From Clostridium sp. CS001 (GTDB lineage: Bacteria; Bacillota; Clostridia; Clostridiales; Clostridiaceae), in NCBI RefSeq assembly GCF_020443565.1, contig NZ_JAIZZN010000001.1:248001-312000 (forward strand): a stretch of 64,000 nucleotides of DNA, read 5' to 3'. The position numbers were made by a program, and so were the translations under genes. This document shows positions 19,721 through 28,687 of this stretch, one piece after another (positions within the stretch are counted from its first letter, which is position 1; the number at the start of each line of letters is the position of its first letter). The notes under the pieces were generated by a model. It was not told the DNA's origin. It did no database searches and saw only the letters and a list, made by a program, of their open reading frames with translations.

Positions 19721-20227
19721 CTCTTTTACGTTCTCTCTTATTGAATTTGTAGTTTCCGTAAACTCTCCCTGCATCATTATTAAAAATCCTTGAACATCGT
19801 CTTTAACCTTATGAAGCATTTGCTGACCCTTTAATTCAATCTCTTTGTCTAACTCCGATAATATTTCGTCTGCATAATCTTTAGCACCTAGCCTCATAGT
19901 CTTAGCATCTCTTTGCGCCGACGCTATGATTTCTTCTGCTCTTGTTTGTGCTTCTTTAACTAGGTCCTGTTTTTCAACTCTTCTTTTTATTTTATCCATG
20001 GTTTCATCCTCAAAAACCTTTGCTTGTTTTTTTGCATCAGTAAGAATTCGTTCTTTTTCATCACAAACCCATTGAGCCCTTTTAAATTCTTCTGGCAAAT
20101 GATTGGTAATCTGATCAATTATATCTAATATTTCTTTTTTATTTATAACTGCCTTACCTGTAACAGGTATCTTTGAGGAACTCTCAATGATTTCTTGAAG
20201 GTATTCTAAAAGTTTTATAACATCCAT
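19703..20227 (-). CDS. DivIVA-like coiled-coil protein (ATPase-E-like)
   Basis: 174-aa, highly charged helical protein with a central coiled coil (KERILTDAKKQAKVFEDETM..., ARAEEIIASAQRDAKTM-type repeats). It resembles DivIVA or the stalk subunit E of V-type ATPases, and is usually annotated as ATPase or hypothetical in clostridia downstream of coaD. No signal peptide or membrane segment. A GGGG SD precedes the ATG. The function is unknown; a scaffold role is only inferred from shape. Confidence 0.8.
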   Translation of the reverse strand: MDVIKLLEYLQEIIESSSKIPVTGKAVINKKEILDIIDQITNHLPEEFKRAQWVCDEKERILTDAKKQAKVFEDETMDKIKRRVEKQDLVKEAQTRAEEIIASAQRDAKTMRLGAKDYADEILSELDKEIELKGQQMLHKVKDDVQGFLIMMQGEFTETTNSIRENVKELRDMK

Positions 20228-20237
20228 ACTTTTCCCC

Positions 20238-20720
20238 CTATTTAGAATTAATTTTCTTCATTATATCTGGGATAATTTCATCAGGAACTAATCCCTTAAT
20301 ACACCCTCCAAACATTGCAACTTGTTTAACCGAGGAAGAACTTAGGTAGCAATATTCTGCCTTAGTCATTATAAATACCGTTTCTTTAGTTGGATCTAGC
20401 TTATTATTCATTGATGCCAGTTGAAACTCATAATCAAAATCTGAAACAGCTCTAAGGCCTTTAACAATAACCCCTGCTCCTTCTTCATTCATAAGATCAA
20501 CAAGCAAACCACTAAACTGCTTGACCTGCACATTTGGCAAGTTTTTTACTAGTTTTTTTATTTGCTCCACTCTCTCATCTACAGTAAAGAGCCCTTTTTT
20601 ATCGGGGTTTACAAGAACGCCTACAATTAATTCGTCAAAAATCTTGGCAGCCCTCTCAATAATATCTAAATGTCCATTGGTTATTGGGTCAAAACTTCCA
20701 GGGCAAATTGCTTTTTTCAT
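20238..20720 (-). CDS. coaD: Phosphopantetheine adenylyltransferase
   Basis: Penultimate step of CoA synthesis. [20 protein letters not shown] contains the (T/H)xGH nucleotidyltransferase motif (TNGH), and [19 protein letters not shown] and SSSSVKQVA complete the family pattern. 160 aa. GGAGG six bases before the ATG at 20720 rules out the longer frame to 20756. It is adjacent to rsmD as in most Firmicutes. Confidence 0.97.
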   Translation of the reverse strand: MKKAICPGSFDPITNGHLDIIERAAKIFDELIVGVLVNPDKKGLFTVDERVEQIKKLVKNLPNVQVKQFSGLLVDLMNEEGAGVIVKGLRAVSDFDYEFQLASMNNKLDPTKETVFIMTKAEYCYLSSSSVKQVAMFGGCIKGLVPDEIIPDIMKKINSK

Positions 20721-20814
20721 GTTATTCCTCCACTTTTCATCCGCCCTTGCAACCATTATTTGCTGTCACTCAAGCTGTATTACTCTAGAATCTTAACAAC
20801 TCTTAGTTACTAGA

Positions 20815-21366
20815 CTACTTATACTCATAAAACAATACCGTAGTATTGCCATACTTTCTTAAATCACAAAGATAAATAATAGAATTTCCCTGGTATATTT
20901 CCTCAGAGGAATCTATTTTGCAAACAATTAATCCATCTTTCCTTAAAAGACAATTTGCCGCAATAATCTCAATTGCAGGCGGAATCATGTCTTTAGCATA
21001 GGGTGGGTCTATAAATATTAAATCAAAAACAATTTTTTCATCAGCAAATTGCTGCATATATTTATACGTATCCCCTTTTAAACATGTACATTTATCATTA
21101 AACTTTAAATTATCTACATTTTGCTTTAACATTTCAAATGTAGTATCTCCCATATCAATTAGATAGCACTTTTCAGCACCTCTGCTTGCTGCCTCAAGAC
21201 CTAAGCTACCTGTCCCAGAGAACATATCCACCACTACTGAACCACGTGTCCTGTTTTGGATTATATTAAATATAGATTCTTTTATTCTATCTAAAGTTGG
21301 TCTAGTTCCCATTCCAACAGGTGACAATATCTTTTTCCCTTTTGCACTTCCTGAAATAATTCTCAT
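20815..21366 (-). CDS. rsmD: 16S rRNA (guanine-N2)-methyltransferase RsmD
   Basis: Methylates G966 of 16S rRNA (E. coli numbering). MRIISGSAKGKK opens the family. The SAM-binding loop is DMFSGTGSLGLEA, and the catalytic N6/N2-type motif is IDPPY. About 183 aa. The ATG at 21366 has GGAGG nine bases upstream and gives the canonical start; the ATG at 21411 does not. Confidence 0.96.
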   Translation of the reverse strand: MRIISGSAKGKKILSPVGMGTRPTLDRIKESIFNIIQNRTRGSVVVDMFSGTGSLGLEAASRGAEKCYLIDMGDTTFEMLKQNVDNLKFNDKCTCLKGDTYKYMQQFADEKIVFDLIFIDPPYAKDMIPPAIEIIAANCLLRKDGLIVCKIDSSEEIYQGNSIIYLCDLRKYGNTTVLFYEYK

Positions 21367-21442
21367 ATGTTTATTCCTCCATTTAAGCAAGTTTCGATAA
21401 TATTTTAACATAACTATGTAATTTATACAAAGATATTTTTAC

Positions 21443-23488
21443 CTAATTGAAACAAATATAGTTAGCACTTTTCTCAATTTTATCTATTATTTCATTCTTT
21501 ATTTTTACATCTTCAGTATTATCACTTTGCATTAATTTTTTTGCTTCACCATTCGCAATCTTTAAAACATTAATATCTTCAATTACATCTGCTAAAATTA
21601 ATCCTGATTCACCATGCTGTTTAAATCCAAATAGTTCTCCTGCACCCCTAGTTTTTAAATCTTCCTCAGCAATAAAAAAGCCATCGTTACTTTTTACCAA
21701 TACTTCTAATCGCTTTTTTACTATATTGTTTGTAATATTAGCCAAAAGTATGCAATAGGACTTATGTATTCCACGTCCTACCCGTCCCCTAAGTTGATGT
21801 AGTTGTGCAAGTCCAAATCTTTCTGCGTTTTCGATTATCATAATTGTAGCATTTGGAACATTTACGCCAACTTCAATTACAGTAGTCGCAATCAGTGCTT
21901 TTATTTCTCCACTTTTGAATTTATCCATGATTTCATTTTTAAGTTTACTAGGCATTTTACCATATACCATTCCTATCTCTATATTACTAAAGTGTTCCTT
22001 TTTTAATTTCTCATAAAGCTTCTCAACTGAACTTAATTTCATCTCTTCATTTTCTTCAACTAGTGGGCAAACGATGTAAACTTGCCTGCCCTTATTAACT
22101 TCACTTAAGGCAAATTCATAAACATACTTACTTTTGGACATACTTTCATAGGACGTATCAATTTTCTGCCTACCTGGCGGTAATTCATCTATAATAGAGA
22201 CTTCTAAATCACCATATAAATATAAAGATAATGTTCTTGGAATAGGAGTAGCAGTCATTACAAGAATATCTATATTTTTTCCTTTATTAGAAAATCTATT
22301 TCTTTGTGACACTCCAAACCGATGTTGCTCATCAGTGACAATCATACCTAAGTTTTTAAATTCAACATTATCTTCAATAAGTGCATGAGTTCCAATAAGT
22401 ATATCAATGGCACCATCTTTTAACTCCTGCTTAATCAATTCTTTGTTTTTTTGCGTGGTGCTTCCACTTAACAATTGTATTTTAAGCTGGAATTTTTTTA
22501 ATACCTTTTGAATTTCCTCAAAGTGTTGCTTTGCTAAAATTTCAGTTGGAGCCATCATAGCTGTTTGATAACCATTCTTTACCACGTTAAACATAGTAAT
22601 TATAGCAACTATAGTTTTGCCACTTCCAACATCTCCTTGAACCAGTCTATTCATACCTATATTTTTCTTTTGATCTATTAAAATTTCACGTACAACTTTA
22701 CTTTGTGACTTAGTAAGCTCGAAAGGAAGACACTCTTTTAAAGTTGTGAGTTCTTTAGTCATTTTGAATTGAATACCCTCATTATGATCTTTTATAAACT
22801 CCTTTAGCATTAGTATTTTTAATGAATAGTTAAATAGCTCTTGAAATTTAAGTCTTCTTCTTGATTCATTAAGTAGCGCCAAATTATTGGGACTATGTAT
22901 ATTTCTTATAGCATCATTTAAAGAACAAAAATCATATTTTTTCACAAGGTCTTTAGGCAAATTTTCTTTTATTTCAACGTTACACAACACGTCTGATATA
23001 ATTTTATTAAAAAAATTATTTGTAATATTGCTTTTAAGTGGATACTTGGCAATTATTTTATTTTCATCCATGGATGTATTTTTCACTATTTTAGGATTCA
23101 TAATTGTGATTTCATCTTTAAACTTATCCACTTTTCCTGTAATAATATATTTATTTGAAATCTTAAAACTATTTTTTGCATAGGGTTGATTAAACCATTT
23201 TCCCTTAAATTTGTTTTCATCTTGACAAAATTCTATTGTAGAAAGAGTTTTATTATTTTTTAACCTGACATCTTTTAATATATTTAAAACAGTACACTCT
23301 ATAATGACCTTTTCACTTTCCACGCAATCCAATATACTTTTCTTAGCAGATACTTGTTCATAATCTCGTGGGAAGTATAATAGCAAATCCAGTACATTAA
23401 AAATCCCACATTTATTCATAGTTTCAGCCATTTTAGGACCAACACCTTTTATATACTTTATATCACTATAAATATCCAAAAACACCAC
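21443..23488 (-). CDS. recG: ATP-dependent DNA helicase RecG
   Basis: Branch-migration helicase for stalled forks. It has an N-terminal wedge/OB region and a helicase core with GDVGSGKT (Walker A), TDEQHRFGV (DEQH box), MTATPIPRT and the final QLHQLRGRVGR. 681 aa, typical. The start is uncertain: GTG GTG TTT TTG follow TTTTGGAGT, and the TTG at 23479 has the better SD spacing. It lies downstream of the fakA-like gene. Confidence 0.96.
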   Translation of the reverse strand: MVFLDIYSDIKYIKGVGPKMAETMNKCGIFNVLDLLLYFPRDYEQVSAKKSILDCVESEKVIIECTVLNILKDVRLKNNKTLSTIEFCQDENKFKGKWFNQPYAKNSFKISNKYIITGKVDKFKDEITIMNPKIVKNTSMDENKIIAKYPLKSNITNNFFNKIISDVLCNVEIKENLPKDLVKKYDFCSLNDAIRNIHSPNNLALLNESRRRLKFQELFNYSLKILMLKEFIKDHNEGIQFKMTKELTTLKECLPFELTKSQSKVVREILIDQKKNIGMNRLVQGDVGSGKTIVAIITMFNVVKNGYQTAMMAPTEILAKQHFEEIQKVLKKFQLKIQLLSGSTTQKNKELIKQELKDGAIDILIGTHALIEDNVEFKNLGMIVTDEQHRFGVSQRNRFSNKGKNIDILVMTATPIPRTLSLYLYGDLEVSIIDELPPGRQKIDTSYESMSKSKYVYEFALSEVNKGRQVYIVCPLVEENEEMKLSSVEKLYEKLKKEHFSNIEIGMVYGKMPSKLKNEIMDKFKSGEIKALIATTVIEVGVNVPNATIMIIENAERFGLAQLHQLRGRVGRGIHKSYCILLANITNNIVKKRLEVLVKSNDGFFIAEEDLKTRGAGELFGFKQHGESGLILADVIEDINVLKIANGEAKKLMQSDNTEDVKIKNEIIDKIEKSANYICFN

Positions 23489-23541
23489 TCCAAAAGTAAG
23501 ATTTTAATACCAACTAAATAAGAAAAAAAGCCCTAAGGCTT

Positions 23542-25185
23542 TTATTCAACTGAAACAATAAAATAATATAGTGGTTGCTTTCCATTATAATATTGAATAT
23601 CTATATCTGGATATTTACCCTCTAAAACAGAAATAAATTCTTCTACTTCACCTTCACTACAATCTTCACCATAGAAAATTGTAACAAGTTCACTATCACC
23701 GGTGATCATACTATCTATAATGTCTTCACAAACCTTATAAATATCTGTTCCAACCTCTTTAATATTTTGTTCAACTAAACCTAATATATTTCCTTCTTTT
23801 ATTATTTTACCATCAGCCTCAGTATCTTTAACTGCAAATGTTATAGACGCTGTTGCAACATTCTTAATTGCTTCTTTAAATATATTTTCATTTTCTTCTG
23901 CACTAGCCTCTACATTAAACATGGTTACAGCAGTTACTCCTTGTGGTATAGTTTTCGATGGAATAACTATTACATTTTTTTCTGACAATTCAACTGCCTG
24001 AAGCGCTGCCATAAGTATATTCTTATTATTTGGCAATACAAATATATTATCTGCATTAATGCTATTTATAGCGTCTAATATATCTTGCGTACTTGGATTC
24101 ATGGTTTGGCCACCTTCTATTACAACATCCACACCTAAATCCTCAAAAATATTTTTAATTCCTTCTCCAAGTGCAACAGATACAAATCCATATTTTTTGT
24201 TTTCAATAACCTTTTCTTGCACAGTTTCTTGAACTTCATTCTCTTCAATGCCTAATAAATTTCTATGTTGTTCTTTCATATTCTCAATCTTTATCTTGGA
24301 CAGTTCCCCTAGTGTTACTGCTTTTGAAAGTACCAGCCCTGGATCATTTGTGTGAATGTGAATTTTAACAAATTCATCCTGAGCCACCACAACCATTGAA
24401 TCTCCAAGTTTTTCTAAATAATTCTTTAAATCAATAGTATTTGGGTTTTCTGTTATAACTAATAATTCAGTACAGTATGCAAACTTTATATCTACAGGAA
24501 TATCACTGGCTACGGGTATAAATGCCTCTGATTTAGAACCTTGCTTGTCTGATTTATTAATTGTAGCTTCCATGTTACTACTTAAGGCTTCATGCATTCC
24601 CTTAAATAATATTAATAGTCCCATTCCTCCTGCATCAACTACCTTTGCCTCTTTTAATGCAGGAAGCATATCTGGAGTTTTATCTAGCATAATTTCACTA
24701 TGCTTACAAACCTCTTTCATAAGTATAAGCACATCATCTACTTGAGTATTAACCGCGCACTCGCCAGCTGCCTTAATAATAGTTAAAATGGTTCCTTCGG
24801 TTGGTCTCATAACAGCCTTATATGCAAAATTTGCACCTTCTAAAATACTTTTAGCAAACTCTTCCGAAGTAGCTTCATGGATGCCTTCAAGTCCTTTTCC
24901 AATGCCTCTAAATATTTGTGACAATATAACACCTGAGTTACCTCTTGCACCCATAAGCGCGCCTCTAGCTACCTTTTGTGCTATCTCTCCAATTGAGGTT
25001 GTTTTCATACCTTCAATTTCACTTACAGCTGCTTTAAATGTCATTGACATATTGGTACCTGTATCTCCGTCTGGAACCGGAAACACATTTAGGGCGTTTA
25101 CGTATTCTTTTTCATCTTCCAACCTATTTGACGCATTTATTAGCATATTTCGGAAATGTTGTCCGTTAATTTTTAAGTATTCCAC
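23542..25185 (-). CDS. DhaL-domain fatty acid kinase FakA-like (YloV)
   Basis: The N-terminal DhaL/Dak2 nucleotide-binding domain is seen as PVPDGDTGTNMSMTF and GARGNSGVILSQIFRGI, and a C-terminal DegV-like region completes the 547-aa protein. In staphylococci FakA phosphorylates fatty acids bound by FakB for incorporation into phospholipids. No fakB is in this window. The start is GTG with GGAGG eight bases upstream. The yloU-yloV pairing and opposite-strand rpmB match the Bacillus order. Confidence 0.93.
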   Translation of the reverse strand: MEYLKINGQHFRNMLINASNRLEDEKEYVNALNVFPVPDGDTGTNMSMTFKAAVSEIEGMKTTSIGEIAQKVARGALMGARGNSGVILSQIFRGIGKGLEGIHEATSEEFAKSILEGANFAYKAVMRPTEGTILTIIKAAGECAVNTQVDDVLILMKEVCKHSEIMLDKTPDMLPALKEAKVVDAGGMGLLILFKGMHEALSSNMEATINKSDKQGSKSEAFIPVASDIPVDIKFAYCTELLVITENPNTIDLKNYLEKLGDSMVVVAQDEFVKIHIHTNDPGLVLSKAVTLGELSKIKIENMKEQHRNLLGIEENEVQETVQEKVIENKKYGFVSVALGEGIKNIFEDLGVDVVIEGGQTMNPSTQDILDAINSINADNIFVLPNNKNILMAALQAVELSEKNVIVIPSKTIPQGVTAVTMFNVEASAEENENIFKEAIKNVATASITFAVKDTEADGKIIKEGNILGLVEQNIKEVGTDIYKVCEDIIDSMITGDSELVTIFYGEDCSEGEVEEFISVLEGKYPDIDIQYYNGKQPLYYFIVSVE

Positions 25186-25198
25186 TATCCTTACCTCC

Positions 25199-25567
25199 TT
25201 AGACCCTTACACCTTGGACGTTTACTGTTATTGTTGCAACTTTCAGTCCCGTATAATTTTCAACATTATATTTTATTTTTTGAACTATGTTATTTGCTAT
25301 AACAGAGATTTTTGTGCCATATTCAACTATTACATATAATTCAATAACTAGCTGATTTTCATTAGAATCTTCATTTTCCTTAGAATGAATTTTAACGCCT
25401 TTATTTAAACCATCGCTCTTAATCAATTGCCAAAATCCGTCCTTGGCATTTTTTAAAGCCATGCCAACAACTCCATAACACTCCATTGTGGAAATGCCAA
25501 CTATATTAGCTAAGGCTTCCTCTGAATAATATATACTACCATTCTCGTTCGTAATGTTACCTTTCAT
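25199..25567 (-). CDS. yloU: Asp23/Gls24-family protein YloU
   Basis: 122-aa member of the alkaline-shock Asp23 family, which in other Firmicutes is membrane-associated and linked to cell-envelope stress. The family core is seen in YYSEEALANIVGISTMECYGVVGMA and in the C-terminal ENYTGLKVATITVNVQGV. AAGGAGG precedes the ATG. Thirteen bases separate it from the fakA-like gene, so they are coexpressed. Confidence 0.93.
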   Translation of the reverse strand: MKGNITNENGSIYYSEEALANIVGISTMECYGVVGMALKNAKDGFWQLIKSDGLNKGVKIHSKENEDSNENQLVIELYVIVEYGTKISVIANNIVQKIKYNVENYTGLKVATITVNVQGVRV

Positions 25568-25674
25568 TGAAATTCCTCCTTATACTGCTATATACATTAT
25601 TTTATATTATAATACTAATTTATTCAAGAAAATTAATTTTATAATTAATTCGTAACTATAATTCTGTATTTTAC

Positions 25675-25704
25675 TTGCAAGGTGAGTAGTATTTATGTTA
25701 CAAT
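25675..25704 (+). promoter_or_regulatory. Promoter of rpmB
   Basis: TTGCAA (25675-25680), 18-nt spacer, TACAAT (25699-25704), about 55 bases before the rpmB start. Confidence 0.6.
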
Positions 25705-25759
25705 AATTTGTGTTTCAATGGAAATGAATTTTTCTTCGTAGTCTAAGGAGGTGTTTTCA

Positions 25760-25951
25760 ATGTCAAGAAAATGCGAAATATGCAATAAAGGTGTTATTTC
25801 AGGTAGCCAATATAGTCACTCACACCGTCTATCAAAAAGAAAGTGGGCTCCAAACATACAAAAAATCAAAGCTATAGTTAGCGGAACGCCTAAATCTATA
25901 CATGTATGTACTAGATGTCTTCGTTCAGGTAAAGTACAACGTGCTATATAA
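25760..25951 (+). CDS. rpmB: 50S ribosomal protein L28
   Basis: MSRKCEICNKGVISGSQYSH... with a second pair CTRC: the cysteine-containing, zinc-binding form of L28. 63 aa. The SD AAGGAGGTG six bases before the ATG at 25760 rules out the GTG at 25751. It is divergent from yloU and followed by a strong hairpin. Confidence 0.98.
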   Translation: MSRKCEICNKGVISGSQYSHSHRLSKRKWAPNIQKIKAIVSGTPKSIHVCTRCLRSGKVQRAI

Positions 25952-25962
25952 TTGAGGAATAA

Positions 25963-25990
25963 AAATGCAGCTGTTAAAGCTGCATTTTTT
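25963..25990 (+). terminator. Terminator after rpmB
   Basis: Stem AATGCAGC / GCTGCATT followed by TTTTTTATTT, a few bases after the rpmB stop. It is near symmetrical, so it can also serve spoVM on the minus strand. Confidence 0.85.
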
Positions 25991-26045
25991 ATTTAAAAGT
26001 TACTAACTATAATTTATAAATTTTTGTATCCCCAAGGTTTTTATG

Positions 26046-26114
26046 TTATTTTCTAAGAAAAAACTTTATTATTTTAGACATAAATCTCGGTAATTTTATG
26101 GCCATAATACGCAT
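26046..26114 (-). CDS. spoVM: Stage V sporulation protein SpoVM
   Basis: A 22-aa ORF with no counterpart in normal ORF calling. It reads MRIMAIKLPRFMSKIIKFFL plus RK. The IKLPxF core and basic amphipathic helix match SpoVM, the peptide that recognises the convex forespore membrane and anchors SpoIVA for coat assembly (Bacillus form 26 aa, MKFYTIKLPKF...). The SD GGGAGG lies six bases before the ATG. Its position between rpmB and thiN copies the Bacillus map. Confidence 0.9.
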   Translation of the reverse strand: MRIMAIKLPRFMSKIIKFFLRK

Positions 26115-26181
26115 CTCTTACCTCCCAACATGAACTTTGCAAAAACATCTCTAGAAATTACCTATATATCTTCACATTACT

Positions 26182-26201
26182 ATTAAATCATCATCTGTGA
26201 T
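26182..26201 (+). repeat. Degenerate third copy of the intergenic hairpin repeat
   Basis: ATTAAATCATCATCTGTGAT shares 15 of 16 core positions with the copy at 50276. It lies just beyond the stop codon of the 55-aa membrane protein. It lacks the GCTGCA part, so common origin is uncertain. Confidence 0.35.
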
Positions 26202-26205
26202 ATTG

Positions 26206-26373
26206 TTAATGATTTTTATCATTGATTATATTGAATCCAAAATAAACAACTGCCCCTCCTACTGCAATTATCCACCACCAAAACGGAACAACTACTACAG
26301 TTATAATTCCTATTCCTATGCATGCAATTATTATCCCCAGTTGCTTTTCTAAACACTTATAGTACTTTTTCAT
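26206..26373 (-). CDS. 55-aa membrane protein upstream of spoVM
   Basis: A short ORF starting MKKYYKCLEKQLGIIIAC and ending FNIINDKNH. Two adjacent hydrophobic segments (about residues 12-29 and 31-48) are separated by PFWWW, predicting a helical hairpin in the membrane with charged ends. GGGGGG is eight bases before the ATG. It is in line with spoVM, 91 bases downstream, and may share its transcript and a sporulation role. That is inference only; no family was recognised. Confidence 0.7.
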   Translation of the reverse strand: MKKYYKCLEKQLGIIIACIGIGIITVVVVPFWWWIIAVGGAVVYFGFNIINDKNH

Positions 26374-26441
26374 AGGTTATTCCCCCCAAAAGTATTCCAA
26401 TATTATTATATGATTCATTATTACTAATGTTACTCAATAAA

Positions 26442-26486
26442 AAAAACTATTTTTCTATTGAATTCATCAATAAAAAAATAGTTTTT
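26442..26486 (-). terminator. Terminator after thiN
   Basis: Stem of 20 positions with 19 paired (AAAAACTATTTTT... against its complement), five-base loop and flanking A/T runs, ten bases after the thiN stop. Confidence 0.75.
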
Positions 26487-26495
26487 ACATATATG

Positions 26496-27131
26496 TTAAT
26501 CTGATGATAATATTATCATCAGTGTGCCAGTTTTAAACTTAAGGTTCACAATATCCCCTAAAAATTCATTGGAAATTGTTATACTCTCTCCAATTTTCAA
26601 ATTATAATTATTCAAAGAATATTTTGCACCTTCAATGGTTAGCTGAGTTACTTCATCTCCATAGGCTTGCAATGAGAATATTTGACCACCTGTGCCCCTT
26701 AATGAAGTCGATGAACTAGTTAACCTAATATTATTGTTTTCATCCTTAACGTAGGCATTAACGCCGTTTTGCAAGCAAATCTTTAGCATTCCTATGTTAC
26801 CTAGTAAATGATCAACTCTACTCCCTGTGCATCCTAAGAATACTATTTCACTAGGCTTCATACTCAGAGCCTTTTTAACAGCAATTTCAGTATCAGTAAA
26901 ATCCTTTTCTGTAGGGTAAACATCCATAGTACAATTACTCTTTTTAAAATATTCCAATACATCTCTATCAATGGAATCAAAATCTCCTAAAAGCAAATCT
27001 GGTTTAATATTGTATTTATACAAACAATTAGCACCACTATCCGCTGCAATTAAAAATGTATCTTCTGTAACTTCCTGCAGCAAAAGTTCTTTAGATGGTG
27101 GTTTTCCCCCTGATATTATTATAACCTTCAT
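26496..27131 (-). CDS. thiN: Thiamine pyrophosphokinase
   Basis: Transfers pyrophosphate from ATP to thiamine, making TPP. Family motifs: AADSGANCLYKYNIKPDLLLGDFDS in the catalytic domain (IAADSGAN, LLGDFDSI), TEKDFTDTEIA and GCTGSRVDH. 211 aa, normal. It ends the prkC-rsgA-rpe-thiN run and begins two bases after the rpe stop. Confidence 0.96.
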   Translation of the reverse strand: MKVIIISGGKPPSKELLLQEVTEDTFLIAADSGANCLYKYNIKPDLLLGDFDSIDRDVLEYFKKSNCTMDVYPTEKDFTDTEIAVKKALSMKPSEIVFLGCTGSRVDHLLGNIGMLKICLQNGVNAYVKDENNNIRLTSSSTSLRGTGGQIFSLQAYGDEVTQLTIEGAKYSLNNYNLKIGESITISNEFLGDIVNLKFKTGTLMIILSSD

Positions 27132-27132
27132 G

Positions 27133-27783
27133 TTAAATTCCAGCTCTTAGAGTTCTTATATTTTTCTCTATTTCTCCATTTTTAAATACAGCTGAACCGG
27201 CAACAATTACATCTGCACCGTTACTCACAACTTTCCCAATATTAGTTTCATCAATGCCACCATCTACTTGGATCATAAGATTCTTATTGCACTTATCAGC
27301 AATAGCTCTAACTTCCTTAATTTTTTCTGTGCAGTAATCAATATACTTTTGTCCGCCGAATCCAGGATTTACTGACATAATAAGTACCATATCAACATTG
27401 CTTATTAAATGTTTAATGCAGTCTACAGGCGTAGCAGGATTCAATGCAACCGCTGCTTTAACCCCAAAGCTTTTTATGTAGTTAATGGTTCTATCAATAT
27501 GTCTATCAGCCTCATAATGAACAGTTATAATATCAGCTCCAGCCTTTACAAAGTCTTCTACATATCTAGAAGGCTCTTCTATCATAAGATGCACATCAAA
27601 TGTTAATTTTGTTAGTTTTCTAATACTCTTAATAATTGGGGTACCAAAAGAGATATTTGGTACGAACATACCGTCCATTACATCAATGTGAATCATATCC
27701 GCACCACACTCTTCTAACTGCTTGATGTGTTCCCCTAATCTTGAAAAATCTGCTGATAATATTGACGGTGCTATTTTTATCAT
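27133..27783 (-). CDS. rpe: Ribulose-phosphate 3-epimerase
   Basis: Pentose-phosphate pathway TIM-barrel enzyme interconverting ribulose-5-P and xylulose-5-P. Motifs: IAPSILSADFSRLG, HIDVMDGMFVPNISFG, MSVNPGFGGQKY and VDGGI, including the metal-binding His/Asp residues. 216 aa. Its start overlaps the rsgA stop by four bases (ATGA). Confidence 0.98.
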   Translation of the reverse strand: MIKIAPSILSADFSRLGEHIKQLEECGADMIHIDVMDGMFVPNISFGTPIIKSIRKLTKLTFDVHLMIEEPSRYVEDFVKAGADIITVHYEADRHIDRTINYIKSFGVKAAVALNPATPVDCIKHLISNVDMVLIMSVNPGFGGQKYIDYCTEKIKEVRAIADKCNKNLMIQVDGGIDETNIGKVVSNGADVIVAGSAVFKNGEIEKNIRTLRAGI

Positions 27784-28646
27784 CTTTTATTCCCCCTAGC
27801 AATAATTTCTTCTAATGTTTTTATATAAAATTTATATCTATACGTGTATATTTCTTTTGCTGCTACCGCGTCTTTAACGCTACAGTTAGGTTCTTTATGA
27901 TGTATACAATTTGAAAATCTACATTCACATCTATACTTTTCAAACTCTGGAAAACAATACTGCAACTCTTCTTTCTCTATGAAATCTATGTTTAAGGATG
28001 AAAATCCTGGAGTATCCAGCAAAAATCCCTCTCCACATTCAATAAGCTCACTATGCCTAGTAGTGTGCTTCCCCTTCTGCGACTTTTGACTTACTTCTCC
28101 AGTTTTCATTGCTTCTCTTCCAACTAAGCTATTAAGGATAGTTGATTTTCCAACCCCAGAGGGTCCACAAAAAACACTAATATTATCTTTTATCTTTGTT
28201 TTAAGCTCATCAAGACCTTCTCCTTCTTTTGCTTTCAAAAATACTATATCACAGCCCACACTTTTCAATTCTTTAATAAGTTCATCGTCAACTTCCTCAA
28301 CTAAATCTAACTTATTTAAACAAAGAACTATCTTTAGTTTGTAATATTTACAAAGCACTAGAAATTTATTAAGTAAATCCATATTCAAATCCGGTTTTTT
28401 GAAAGCAAAAACAACAAAAGCTTGAGTAACATTAGCAACTACAGGGCGTATCATCTCTGTTTCCCTGGTAAAAATCTTTTCAATTACGCCTTTATCCTCT
28501 GTTTCTAGTATTACCTCAACCTTATCACCAATAACAGGGGAAAGCCCAGAATATCTGAACTTACCCCTTGCTGTACATTCTATGATTTTATCTTCGGCTT
28601 TTACAAAGTAAAGCCCACCGATACCCTTCATGATTATCCCTTGCAT
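27780..28646 (-). CDS. rsgA: Small-subunit ribosome biogenesis GTPase RsgA
   Basis: 30S maturation GTPase with an OB-fold N-terminus (GLYFVKAEDK...) and a circularly permuted G domain. NKLD (G4) precedes GPSGVGKST (P-loop) and DTPGFSS (G3). A C-terminal zinc site (CRFSNCIHHKEPNC) follows. 288 aa. GGAGG four bases before the ATG at 28646 supports this start over the inner ATG. Confidence 0.97.
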   Translation of the reverse strand: MQGIIMKGIGGLYFVKAEDKIIECTARGKFRYSGLSPVIGDKVEVILETEDKGVIEKIFTRETEMIRPVVANVTQAFVVFAFKKPDLNMDLLNKFLVLCKYYKLKIVLCLNKLDLVEEVDDELIKELKSVGCDIVFLKAKEGEGLDELKTKIKDNISVFCGPSGVGKSTILNSLVGREAMKTGEVSQKSQKGKHTTRHSELIECGEGFLLDTPGFSSLNIDFIEKEELQYCFPEFEKYRCECRFSNCIHHKEPNCSVKDAVAAKEIYTYRYKFYIKTLEEIIARGNKR

Positions 28647-28687
28647 ATAACCTCCATGATTTATCTTTCATTGACTTAATTAATTAG

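Noticed and set aside
24788-25339. 183-aa plus-strand ORF across fakA-like and yloU
   Set aside because: Antisense to two well-supported genes and their junction; composition is typical of a shadow frame.
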